Below are positions 16,179-24,226 of a stretch of DNA of 64,000 nt, piece by piece. A program made the translations under genes and the position numbers. Under the pieces are notes generated by a model, which was not told the origin of the DNA, searched no databases, and saw nothing but the letters and a program-made list of their open reading frames with translations. Origin of the DNA: AC-32 sp963736055 (GTDB lineage: Bacteria; Actinomycetota; Thermoleophilia; Gaiellales; Gaiellaceae). Position 1 is the stretch's first letter, and each line of letters opens with the position of its first letter. The stretch covers positions 1,364,001 through 1,428,000 of the forward strand of contig CAVTNM010000008.1 in assembly GCA_963736055.1 (NCBI GenBank), in the 5' to 3' direction.

Positions 16179-17252
16179 GTGAGCGCCGCCTACACCCAAT
16201 CGCTCGCTGAGCTGCGGCGGCCGGACGCCGGCGAGTACGGAGGCAAGAGCGCGAACCTGGGCGAGCTGCTCGCGGCGGGGATCCCGGTGCCGCCCGGGTT
16301 CGCGCTCGCAGCGCACGCCTTTCGCGCCTTCGCCGAGGAGGCGGGCCTGGAGGGGACGATCGCCGCCGCGCTCTCCCGTGCCTCGGCCGGCGACGTGGAG
16401 GAGGCCGGCGCGGCCTCGAAGGCGATCGGCGAGGCGATGCGGTTCGCGCCGCTGCCCGACGCCGTTCGCCAGGAGGTCGAGCAGCGCCACGACGAGCTGG
16501 CGCGTGCGGTGGGGGAGGAGCGGCCGCCGGTCGCAGTCCGCTCGAGCGCGCTCGGGGAGGACGGCGAGGACGCCACTCATGCCGGACAGCAGGAGAGCTT
16601 CCTCTGGGTCCGTGGCCTCGAGCAGGTCTGCGATGCCGTGCGCGACTGCTGGGCCAGCCTCTTCACCCCCCGCGCGATCAGCTACCGGGCCGAGCTCGGA
16701 GCAGGCGACTCGGAGCCGGCGATGGGAGTGACCGTTCAGCAGATGGTGGACGCCGAGATCTCCGGCGTGATGTTCACCTGCAACCCGGTCAGCGGCGACC
16801 CGAGCATGGTCGCGATCAACGCGAGCTGGGGTCTCGGGATCGCGGTCGTCTCGGGCGAGACCACCCCGGACGACTACCTGCTCAGCAAGGTCACCGGAGA
16901 GGTGGTGCGCAGCACGGTCAACGCGAAGGAGATCGAGTACGTCCCGGACGCAGCCGGCCGAGGCACGGTGCGCGTCGAGGTGCCGCCGGAGCGGCGTGAC
17001 GAGCCGTGCCTGGGCGAGGAGCAGCTGGCCGCGCTGCTCGAGATCGCCCGGCGCGTCGAGGGTCACTTCGGCACCCGCCAGGACATCGAGTGGGCGATCG
17101 AGCGAGGGCGGGCGTTGCCGGAAGCCCTGCTCGTGCTGCAGGCGCGTCCCGTGACCGCACTGCCGGATCCCGCACCGAAGGTCTCCGCCTCGGCCATGTC
17201 CCTCGTGCTGGGCACCTTCGGCGCCGCGCCCCGACCACCGAAGCAGTCCTGA
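16179..17252 (+). CDS. PEP-synthase-like ATP-binding subunit (partner of the preceding protein)
   Basis: 357 residues from GTG 16179, four bases after the preceding stop. It matches the N-terminal ATP-grasp-like domain of PEP synthase: EYGGKSANLGELLAAGIPVP, VAVRSSALGEDGEDATHAGQ, MVDAEISGVMFTCNPVSGDP and the final ALLVLQARPVT. The protein ends there, without the swivelling His domain, so it should phosphorylate the His of the larger subunit. It overlaps the 54-residue ORF by one base. Size and split match the 40-kDa subunit of phenylphosphate synthase. No CBS-domain third subunit is seen. Confidence 0.75.
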   Translation: MSAAYTQSLAELRRPDAGEYGGKSANLGELLAAGIPVPPGFALAAHAFRAFAEEAGLEGTIAAALSRASAGDVEEAGAASKAIGEAMRFAPLPDAVRQEVEQRHDELARAVGEERPPVAVRSSALGEDGEDATHAGQQESFLWVRGLEQVCDAVRDCWASLFTPRAISYRAELGAGDSEPAMGVTVQQMVDAEISGVMFTCNPVSGDPSMVAINASWGLGIAVVSGETTPDDYLLSKVTGEVVRSTVNAKEIEYVPDAAGRGTVRVEVPPERRDEPCLGEEQLAALLEIARRVEGHFGTRQDIEWAIERGRALPEALLVLQARPVTALPDPAPKVSASAMSLVLGTFGAAPRPPKQS

Positions 17253-17416
17253 TGCCCCTGAGCGAGGACGACGTCCGCGAGATCCTCCGCCTGATCGACG
17301 AGTCGGACGACGAGGAGCTCCGGGTCGAGACCGAGGGGTTCTCGCTCTACGTCCGTCGCAGCGGAGAGTCGTCGCCACCGCCTACGGCCGACGGGCAGGA
17401 AAGCCGCGACCGGTGA
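17252..17416 (+). CDS. Small protein resembling the N-terminal segment of biotin carboxyl carrier protein (AccB)
   Basis: 54 residues: SEDDVREILRLIDESDDEEL, then RVETEGFSLYVRR and a polar Pro-rich tail. This is very like the first 35 residues of AccB, where a helix of the form IRELIxLxEESDxxEL precedes a strand ending VRIRR. The biotinyl domain with its MKM lysine is absent. Both ends overlap their neighbours (1 base upstream, 4 bases downstream), so it is almost certainly translated with them. It may be a docking or assembly piece for the adjoining carboxyltransferase-like enzyme. The resemblance is seen by eye and is short. Confidence 0.55.
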   Translation: MPLSEDDVREILRLIDESDDEELRVETEGFSLYVRRSGESSPPPTADGQESRDR

Positions 17417-18882
17417 GCGCGCTCGTCGACATCGTCGACACGACGACGCGGGACGGGAATCAGAGCCTCTGGAGCGCTACCGGCCTGACCACGCCGGACG
17501 TGCTCGCGATCGCGCCGACCATCGACCGGGTCGGCTTCCACGCCGCCGATTTCAGCTCGAGCACGCACATGGCGGTCTCGGTGCGGTTCCACAAGGAGGA
17601 CCCGTGGGAGCGGTTCCGGCTCGTCAGCGCCGCGATGCCGAACACGCCGCTCAGCTTCATCACCACCGGCATGCGCTTCATCTCCTGGGTCCCGGCCGAC
17701 GAGGAGGTGATGCGGCTCTCCTTCCGCTGCGTGGTGCGAAACGGGATCCGCCGCTTCCAGATCGCCGACCCCTCGAACGACCCCGTGCGGCTGCGGCGGC
17801 TCGCGAGGATGGCGCGGGAGGAAGGGGTGGAGGAGGTCGTGATCGGGTTGACCTACTCGGTCAGCGAGGTGCACACGCACGCGTACTACGCCGAGCGGGC
17901 CGAGGCGCTCGCCGACTGCGCGGAGATGGATCGGCTCTACCTCAAGGATCCCGGCGGGCTGCTCACCCCGGCGGCGCTGCACGAGCTCGCTCCGCACTTC
18001 CTGCGAGCGGCAGGAGACCGGGCCGTCGAACTGCACAGCCATTGCACGATCGGGCTTGCGCCACTCGTCTACCTGGAGGGGCTGCGGGCCGGTTTCCGGG
18101 TGCTCCACACGGCCGTGGCGCCTCTCGCGCGCGGGACGTCGAACCCCGCGGCCGAGACGACTCTGCGCGACCTCGAGGCCGAGGGCTACTCGCACCGACT
18201 CGATCGCGATGCGCTCGCCGCGATGTCGGAGCACTTCCGCGAGCTGGGCCGTGAAAAGGGACTGTCGGTCGGCGCGCCGCAAGAGTTCGACGCCACCTAC
18301 TACCACCACCAACTCGCCGGCGGCATGGTCTCGACGACGCGCCGGATGCTCGAGGAGCAGCGCCGGCCCGAGCTGTTCGACGCGGTGCTCGAGGAGGTCG
18401 GTCGCGTGCGCGCCGAGATGGGCTACCCGATCATCGTCACGCCGGTCTCCCAGCTCGTCGCCACTCAGGCGGTGAGGAACGTGATCGACGGCGAGCGCTG
18501 GTCGAACGTCTCCGTCGAGACGATCCGCTACTTCCTCGGGCACTACGGCGAGCCGGCCGCGCCCGTCGCGGCCGACGTGGCCGAGCGCGTGCTCTCGCGA
18601 GCCGGCGTCGAGGAGCTTCGCAAGCTCGAGCCGGTGCATCTCGAAGGGGCCCGCGAACGCTTCGGGCGCGGGATCTCCGACGAGGAGCTGCTGCTGCGGC
18701 TGACCATGCCGGAGGAGCAGGTGGACGCGATGCTCGCGTCGCCGCCGGCTTCGAGCCGGGCGCGGCCGGACAGCCGCTACCCGGTGGCGACGCTCCTGCG
18801 CGAGGTCGAGAAGCGCAAGTCGGTCACACACCTTCGCGTGCAGAAGGGGGACGACGTGGTGGAGTGGCGCCGTGCGACTTGA
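17413..18882 (+). CDS. Carboxyltransferase-domain enzyme of the OadA/PycB (HMG-CoA-lyase-like) family
   Basis: 489 residues. The TIM-barrel start VDIVDTTTRDGNQSLWS is the DxTxRDGxQS metal/substrate motif. Later segments ELHSHCTIGLAPLVYLEGL (metal-binding HxH), LARGTSNPAAET and QLAGGMVSTTRRML match the barrel and the C-terminal conserved domain of pyruvate or oxaloacetate carboxyltransferases. The Lys that becomes carboxylated is expected in YLKDPGGLL. Such enzymes move CO2 between biotin and pyruvate, but this protein has no biotinyl domain and none is encoded nearby. With LigK producing oxaloacetate and pyruvate, an oxaloacetate-related role is possible. A substrate other than pyruvate is also possible. 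Confidence 0.75.
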   Translation: MSALVDIVDTTTRDGNQSLWSATGLTTPDVLAIAPTIDRVGFHAADFSSSTHMAVSVRFHKEDPWERFRLVSAAMPNTPLSFITTGMRFISWVPADEEVMRLSFRCVVRNGIRRFQIADPSNDPVRLRRLARMAREEGVEEVVIGLTYSVSEVHTHAYYAERAEALADCAEMDRLYLKDPGGLLTPAALHELAPHFLRAAGDRAVELHSHCTIGLAPLVYLEGLRAGFRVLHTAVAPLARGTSNPAAETTLRDLEAEGYSHRLDRDALAAMSEHFRELGREKGLSVGAPQEFDATYYHHQLAGGMVSTTRRMLEEQRRPELFDAVLEEVGRVRAEMGYPIIVTPVSQLVATQAVRNVIDGERWSNVSVETIRYFLGHYGEPAAPVAADVAERVLSRAGVEELRKLEPVHLEGARERFGRGISDEELLLRLTMPEEQVDAMLASPPASSRARPDSRYPVATLLREVEKRKSVTHLRVQKGDDVVEWRRAT

Positions 18883-19672
18883 CGACGCCGCCGGCTTCGT
18901 GTTCGACGTCGACGGGACGCTCGTGCACCGGGCCGGTCACGCGCTCCACGTCCAGCCCGGGGCGGACGAGGTGCTGGCGAGGATCCGCGCCTCGGGCCGG
19001 CCCTTCGCGATCTTCACCAACGGAACGTACGAGGCGCCGGAGGCGTTCGCCGCGGGCCTCCGGTCTGCCGGTCTGGACGTCGCCGACGACGAGCTGCTGA
19101 CGCCCCTTCAGAGCGTGCGCTCGTACCTGGACGCGAACGGCCTCGACGGCGGCGTGCAGCTGATCGGCACCGAGCCCTCGCGCGAGTACCTCCTGCGAGC
19201 TGGGCTGCCGCTCGTCGACGGAGAGGGCGCCCAGGCGGTCTTTGTCGCCACACCCGCGTCGGTGGACTTCGACGAGCTGGAGCGCGCGGCCCGGGCGGTG
19301 CTCGCCGGGGCGCGGCTCCTGACGGGCAGCTACGCGCCGGCCTACGCGGGCGCCGACGGGCCGATCTTCAGCCGTGGCGCGATGATGACCGCCGCACTCG
19401 CGAAGGTCACGGGCGCCCAGCCGGACATCGTCGGCAAGCCCTCGCAGGCGGCCCTCAGGACGATCAGCGACCGGCTCCGCTCGCCGACCGCGGAGCTCGT
19501 CGTGATCGGGGACGACCTCGGCATGGACATCGCGCTCGGCAAGCTGGGCGGCGCGCGGACGATCCTCGTGCGCAGCGGGATCAGCGGGACGATCGAGCTC
19601 GAGGGCGTGCCCGAGGGGGAGCGCCCCGACGAGGTGGTCGACGGGGTCGCCGAGCTGCTCGACCGGCTCTAG
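18872..19672 (+). CDS. HAD-IIA family phosphatase (NagD/p-nitrophenylphosphatase-like)
   Basis: 266 residues from GTG 18872, overlapping the upstream gene by 11 bases. Motif I is FVFDVDGTLV, with the two catalytic Asp; motif II is FAIFTNGTYEAPEAF; motif III Lys is in DIVGKPSQAAL; motif IV is VVIGDDLGMDIALG. The C2-type cap between motifs II and III defines class IIA. Substrates in the class include p-nitrophenyl phosphate and phosphoglycolate. Next to a putative phenol-phosphorylating pair, removal of the phosphate from an aryl phosphate is an attractive role, as CreD does in 4-cresol catabolism, but this is inference. Confidence 0.82.
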   Translation: MRLDDAAGFVFDVDGTLVHRAGHALHVQPGADEVLARIRASGRPFAIFTNGTYEAPEAFAAGLRSAGLDVADDELLTPLQSVRSYLDANGLDGGVQLIGTEPSREYLLRAGLPLVDGEGAQAVFVATPASVDFDELERAARAVLAGARLLTGSYAPAYAGADGPIFSRGAMMTAALAKVTGAQPDIVGKPSQAALRTISDRLRSPTAELVVIGDDLGMDIALGKLGGARTILVRSGISGTIELEGVPEGERPDEVVDGVAELLDRL

Positions 19673-21249
19673 GCTGCGCCCCCGTTCTCCCGGAACGAGC
19701 GCGGCCAGATCCCCTGCTTCCCCGGCGAGAGGATGCCGTTCGGGTCGAGCGCATCCTTGATCGTCTCGGCGAAGCGGCGGTAGGCGTGGTCGTTGAAGCT
19801 GTACTGCTCGGCGGCGAGGTCCATGAAGTCCAGATGCGCGCGGTACTCGCCGTATCCCGCCTTCGCCGCCTCGCGGACGAGCAGCTTGGACGTGTCGTAG
19901 GCCCGGCGCGCCTCCGCCTCGTTCTTCGTGTCGAAGATGACCAGCGTGATGTGGATGAAGCTCCGCGCGTTGGTCGGGATGAGGACGGCCGCGTAGTCGA
20001 GCCGGGCCTCGTTCTCGACGAGGCCGCGGATCAGGTCGCGCAATGCGACCGCGTCCGGGCCGGTGAGGCGCGCCACGGGCGAGAAGCCGATGTGGCCGCC
20101 CTCCTCGCCTCCGTACCACCCCGTCATCTGGTTGATGTCGAGATTGGGGACGCCGCCCTGCACCCGCTCGTGCGGGTTCTCGAGCTCCGGGATCGCCTCG
20201 GGCGAGCACTTCTCGCCCCACACCTCTGCGCCCTCGATCCGGCCGAACGCCTCCTTGATCTTGGCGAAGCGGTGGTCGACGACCGACTCGTCTCCGTAGA
20301 GGGCGAAGCGCATCATCCAGCGGCCCACTTCGAGCTCGCGCGCCATCTTGTCGATGATCTCGTCGGGCACCGGCTCATCGCCCTCGTACCAGAGCGAGCG
20401 CGACGACATCACCGAGGCGAAGGAGATCGTGTTCCAGATCTGCGGCACGTTCTCGATGGTGCGGTCGAGCATCAGCCCTCGCAGCGTCTCCACCAGCGGA
20501 GCGAGGTCGTCCTCCTTCCAGACCCGCAGCCACAGCGGCATGTAGCACTCCGGGTAGGGCATCAGCCAGAGGCCGAGCTTCGTGACGATGCCGTAGTTCG
20601 ACTGCATGAAGAGGTTGTCCGGCGAGGGGCCGAGGCTGCGCTTGTAGACGTGCCAGGCCTTGTTGCCGGGCATCGCGCCCATGCCGGTCCGCATGATCTC
20701 GCCGCTCGGGAGCACCACCTCGATCCCGCACGAGGCCGCCATGTCGGCGCCGGTCGGGAGGTACGTGACCCCGTTCTCGAGCGTGTTACCGATCACGCTG
20801 CCCCAGCCGAGGTCGGGGATCGAGGCCATCAGCTTGTGTCCGCCGGCCTTGATCGCGTCGTAGAGGTCGAACCAGCGGACGCCCGGCTCGACGACCGCGT
20901 ACGCGCACTCCTCGTCGATCTCGAGCACGCGGTTCATCTTCCGCAGGCTGAGGATGACCGAGCCGCTCAGCCGCGGGGCGGGCCCGCCGTAGCCGTTGTT
21001 CATGCCGGCGCCGTGCGTCCAGAGGCGCACCTTGTGCTCGTTCGCGATGCGCACGATCTCCTGGATCTCCTCGACCGTCTGGGGCATGACCACGGCCGAG
21101 GCGGTGTAGTCGTCCCAGGTCGAGAAGGCGAACGGGTCGCGGAACTCGCGCAGACCGGCCTCGTCGGTGATCACTGCGTCCGGGCCGAGCGCGGTCCGGA
21201 AGGACTCCAGCGCCTGCTCGGACAGCTCCGGGGTCAGCATGGTCGTCAT
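19669..21249 (-). CDS. FAD-dependent 4-alkylphenol / 4-hydroxybenzyl-alcohol oxidase (VAO/PCMH family)
   Basis: 526 residues from ATG 21249 with GGGAGGTG just upstream. It follows the eugenol oxidase/4-cresol dehydrogenase pattern throughout: GAGMNNGYGGPAPRLSGSVI (FAD pyrophosphate loop), IPDLGWGSVIGNTLENGVTY, RTGMGAMPGNKAWHVYKRS, TQSNYGIVTKLG-type QSNYGIVTKLGLWLMPYP, and the C-terminal DALDPNGILSPGKQGIWP. The His in SFIHITLVIFDT is near the place of the covalent FAD-His of vanillyl-alcohol oxidase-type members; PCMH uses Tyr instead. It would oxidise a para-alkyl or hydroxymethyl phenol to the alcohol or aldehyde. It overlaps the HAD gene tail to tail and is divergent from the decarboxylase. 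Confidence 0.85.
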   Translation of the reverse strand: MTTMLTPELSEQALESFRTALGPDAVITDEAGLREFRDPFAFSTWDDYTASAVVMPQTVEEIQEIVRIANEHKVRLWTHGAGMNNGYGGPAPRLSGSVILSLRKMNRVLEIDEECAYAVVEPGVRWFDLYDAIKAGGHKLMASIPDLGWGSVIGNTLENGVTYLPTGADMAASCGIEVVLPSGEIMRTGMGAMPGNKAWHVYKRSLGPSPDNLFMQSNYGIVTKLGLWLMPYPECYMPLWLRVWKEDDLAPLVETLRGLMLDRTIENVPQIWNTISFASVMSSRSLWYEGDEPVPDEIIDKMARELEVGRWMMRFALYGDESVVDHRFAKIKEAFGRIEGAEVWGEKCSPEAIPELENPHERVQGGVPNLDINQMTGWYGGEEGGHIGFSPVARLTGPDAVALRDLIRGLVENEARLDYAAVLIPTNARSFIHITLVIFDTKNEAEARRAYDTSKLLVREAAKAGYGEYRAHLDFMDLAAEQYSFNDHAYRRFAETIKDALDPNGILSPGKQGIWPRSFRENGGAA

Positions 21250-21356
21250 CGGGCACCTCCCGTCGGTGGCGGCTCCGATCATATGGCGGGAGAAGTACCG
21301 CTTACCAGCGCGGCACGCGGGATCTCGGGGGCAGGCGGGGTAGGCTCCCCCGCAAC
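21250..21356. promoter_or_regulatory. Divergent promoter gap between the VAO-type oxidase and the benzoylformate decarboxylase
   Basis: 107 bases. On the minus strand TATGAT (complement of 21270s region ATCATA) can serve as a -10 for the oxidase, followed by its GGGAGG ribosome site. On the plus strand TAGGCT at 21341-21346 lies ten bases before the GTG start at 21357, so the decarboxylase mRNA may be leaderless. No clear -35 boxes or palindromic operator were seen. Confidence 0.35.
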
Positions 21357-23004
21357 GTGAGCGGCACCCAGGTGCGGCCCGATGGGGCCTCTGCGAGGAC
21401 TTCGACACCGGTGACGGTCCGAGACGCCACGTTCGAGGTCCTGCGGCGGCGCGGGATGACGAAGATCTTCTCCAACCCCGGCTCGACCGAGGTGCCGTTC
21501 CTCGTCGACCTGCCCTCGGATCTCGAGTTCGTGCTGGCGCTGCACGAGGGCTCGGTGGTCGGGATCGCGACCGGCTATGCGCTCGGACGCGGACAGCCCT
21601 CGTTCGTGCTCCTGCACACGACGCCCGGGCTCGGAAACGCGGTCTCGGCGCTTGCGACCTCGCGGGTCAACCGCGCGCCGCTCGTCGTCGCCGTCGGCCA
21701 GCAGGACCGGCGCCACCTCGCCCACGAGCCCTTCCTGGCGGGGAAGCTCGCGGGACTCGCCGGCGAGTACCCGGTCTGGGTCGACCAGCCCGTGCGCCCC
21801 CAGGACGTGCCGGGCTGCGCTCGAGCGGGCCTGGCACGAGGCGCAGACGCGCCGCGGGCCGGCGCTCGTGATCGTGCCGATGGACGACTGGCAGGCCCCG
21901 GCGCCCGAGCCGCACGAGTACGCCGCTCCCGACCGTCTCGTCCGGGCGGCCGCGGCGGACGCCGCCGCGGTCGAGGAGCTCGCGCAGCTGCTCGAGCAGG
22001 CCGAGTCTCCGGCGCTCGTCGCCGGCGCCGGAGCCGACGATCCGGAGACGTGGGCCGCTCTCGCCGCGCTCGCCGAGCGCCTCGCCGCGCCGGTCTGGCA
22101 GGAGCCCTTCGGCGCGCGCGCCGGCTTTCCGCAGACGCACCCGCTCTACGCGGGCGACCTCTCCGCAGACCGCGCCAGGCTCCGCGAGGCGCTCTCCGGC
22201 CACGACGTCGTCCTCGTCGTGGGTGCTCCCGCCTTCCGCCAGTACGCCTACGCGGAAGGCCCGTTCGTCGAGGAAGGAACGGTCGTCGCCGTCGTCACAG
22301 AGGATCCCGCCGAGGCGCAGCGCAGCCGCGCGCAGCTCGCCGTGCTCGCGCCGCCGGCGTCGGTGTGCGCCGCGCTCGCCGAACGTCTGCCGCAGCGGGA
22401 CGCCGAGCCGCCGGCGCCGAGGCCGGCCTCCGAGCCGCCCGCGCCCGGGCGACGCGCTGCGCGCCGGGCACGTCCTCGCCGAGCTGGCCGACCGCCTGCC
22501 GCAAGGACGCGATCGTGCTCGAGGAGGCGCCCTCGAACCGTCCCGAGCTGCTCGCCCGCCTCCCGGCGCGGGACAACCTCGGCCTGATCAGTCCCGCGAT
22601 GGGCGGGCTCGGGTTCGCGATGCCGGCCGCGATCGGCCTGCGCCTCGCGCTTCCCTCGCGCCCCGTGGTGGCGATCATCGGCGACGGCTCGTCGCTCTAC
22701 GCGATCCAGTCGCTCTGGAGCGCCGCGACGTACGGGTCGGGCGCCCTGTTCGTGATCCTGAAGAACGGTGGCTACGCGATCATGGACCGGCTCGCCGAGC
22801 ACGAAGGCGGCGCTTCGGCCTGGCCGAACGTCGACGTCGACATCGCCGGCCTGGCGCGAGATCTTCGGCTGCGACGCGCGGCGGATAGCCGACCTCGACT
22901 CGCTACGGGAGGTGCTCGACGAGGTCGTCCCCGGCCTCGCCGACCGCAACGAGCCGCTCCTGCTCGAGGTCACGGTCGAGCCGGACTCCGACTTCAATCC
23001 CTAG
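21357..23004 (+). pseudogene. mdlC: Benzoylformate decarboxylase (ThDP enzyme), frame broken four times
   Basis: The ThDP-enzyme features are all present but in alternating frames: IFSNPGSTEVPFLVDLP and the activating Glu in ALHEGSVVGIATGYALG in the first; GPALVIVPMDDWQAPAP and the middle domain in the second (slip near 21815); GDALRAGHVLAELADRLPQ in the third (near 22445); NLGLISPAMGGLGFAMPAAI and the ThDP motif GDGSSLYAIQ...NGGY back in the first (near 22500); FGCDARRIADLDSLREVL in the last (near 22855). Each slip equals one extra base, with no internal decay, and the joined product is about 545 residues, normal for the family. It would turn (4-hydroxy)benzoylformate into the aldehyde used by the ALDH gene downstream. 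Confidence 0.75.
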
Positions 23005-24153
23005 CTAGCCCCAGACCTCGTCCGCCACCTCGACGATCAGGCGGAGCTTCGCCCACTGCTCCTCCTCGGTGAGGGCGTTGCCCTCGACCGTCGAGGAGAA
23101 GCCGCACTGCGGCGAGAGGCACAGCTGCTCGATCGGCGCGTACCCGGCGGCCTCCTCGATCCGCCGCAGCAGGTCGTCGCGCGACTCCAGCGCTCCGCGC
23201 TTCGTCGTCACGAGCCCGAGCACGACCTGCTTCTCGCCCTTCGGCAGGAAGCGGAGCGGCTCGAAGCCGCCGGAGCGCTCGTCGTCCCACTCCATGAAGT
23301 AGCCGTCCACCTCGAGATCGTTCAGCAGCGCCTCGGCGACGAAGTCCCAGCTTCCCTCGGCCGCCCACGAGGAGCGGAAGTTGCCGCGGCAGGCGTGCGT
23401 GGCCACGCTCATCCCCTCCGGCCTGTCGGCCAGCGCCTCGTTGATGTGGCGGATGTACTCGACGTGCTGGCGCTCGGGATCGCCGCCGATCGAGGCGACG
23501 TACTCGCGCTGGTGCGGGTCGTTCACGTACGCGAGGCTGGTGTCGTCGATCTGGAGGTAGGTGCAGCCGAGCTCGCCCAGGCGGCGCACCTGCTCGCGGT
23601 AGGCGGCGACGAGGTCGGCCCAGAACTCCTCCAGCTCCGGGTAGACGGCCGGGTCGAGGGCTGCCTTGCCGCCGCGGTAGTGGACCATGCTCGGCGACGG
23701 GATGGTCAGCCTCGGGACCGACGCCCGCGCCGTCTCCCGCAGAAACTCGAAGTCCTCGCCGAAGATCGTCTTCGAGACACCGAGCTTGCCGTCGATGTGA
23801 AGCGCGGCCGGCGTGAACTCGATCTCGCCGTCCTCGTTCACGAACTTGACCGCGATGTGTCCGGCCTCGTGCGTGATCCCGTCCAGCTGGTAGATGAAGT
23901 CCATGTGCCAGGAGGCGCGGCGGAACTCGCCGTCGGTGGCGGAGCGCAGGCCGACCTCCTCCTGCATCCGGACCGCCTCGCGGATCGCCTCGTCCTCGAT
24001 CCTGCGGAGCTCGGTCGCGTCGATGCGGCCCGCGCCGTGGCTCTCGCGTGCCTCGAGGAGCGCACGCGGCCGCAGGAGGCTGCCGACGTGCTCCGCCCGG
24101 AACGGCGGCCTCGTCCGCTCCAGGGTCGGAGTCTGGGTCGTCTCCTGTCGCAC
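23005..24153 (-). CDS. Cobalamin-independent methionine synthase family protein (MetE C-terminal domain type)
   Basis: 382 residues from GTG 24153; the longer open frame would run into the divergent aldehyde dehydrogenase start. It carries only the catalytic MetE-like barrel: FRAEHVGSLLRPRAL, TDGEFRRASWHMDFI, YLQIDDTSLAYV, ATHACRGNFRS (His and Cys zinc ligands) and LCLSPQCGFSS (second Cys ligand). This class moves methyl groups from methyl-folate-like donors to thiols and includes MetE paralogues of unknown acceptor. In a cluster that seems to handle methoxy-aromatics it could be a methyl acceptor system. Tail to tail with the decarboxylase (stop codons adjacent). Confidence 0.75.
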   Translation of the reverse strand: MRQETTQTPTLERTRPPFRAEHVGSLLRPRALLEARESHGAGRIDATELRRIEDEAIREAVRMQEEVGLRSATDGEFRRASWHMDFIYQLDGITHEAGHIAVKFVNEDGEIEFTPAALHIDGKLGVSKTIFGEDFEFLRETARASVPRLTIPSPSMVHYRGGKAALDPAVYPELEEFWADLVAAYREQVRRLGELGCTYLQIDDTSLAYVNDPHQREYVASIGGDPERQHVEYIRHINEALADRPEGMSVATHACRGNFRSSWAAEGSWDFVAEALLNDLEVDGYFMEWDDERSGGFEPLRFLPKGEKQVVLGLVTTKRGALESRDDLLRRIEEAAGYAPIEQLCLSPQCGFSSTVEGNALTEEEQWAKLRLIVEVADEVWG

Positions 24154-24226
24154 GGGCGGGACGCTAACGAAGCGACGCCTGCCGCCGTCGTGCGAGGATG
24201 AGTCGAACGCAAGGAAAGGAGCCAGC

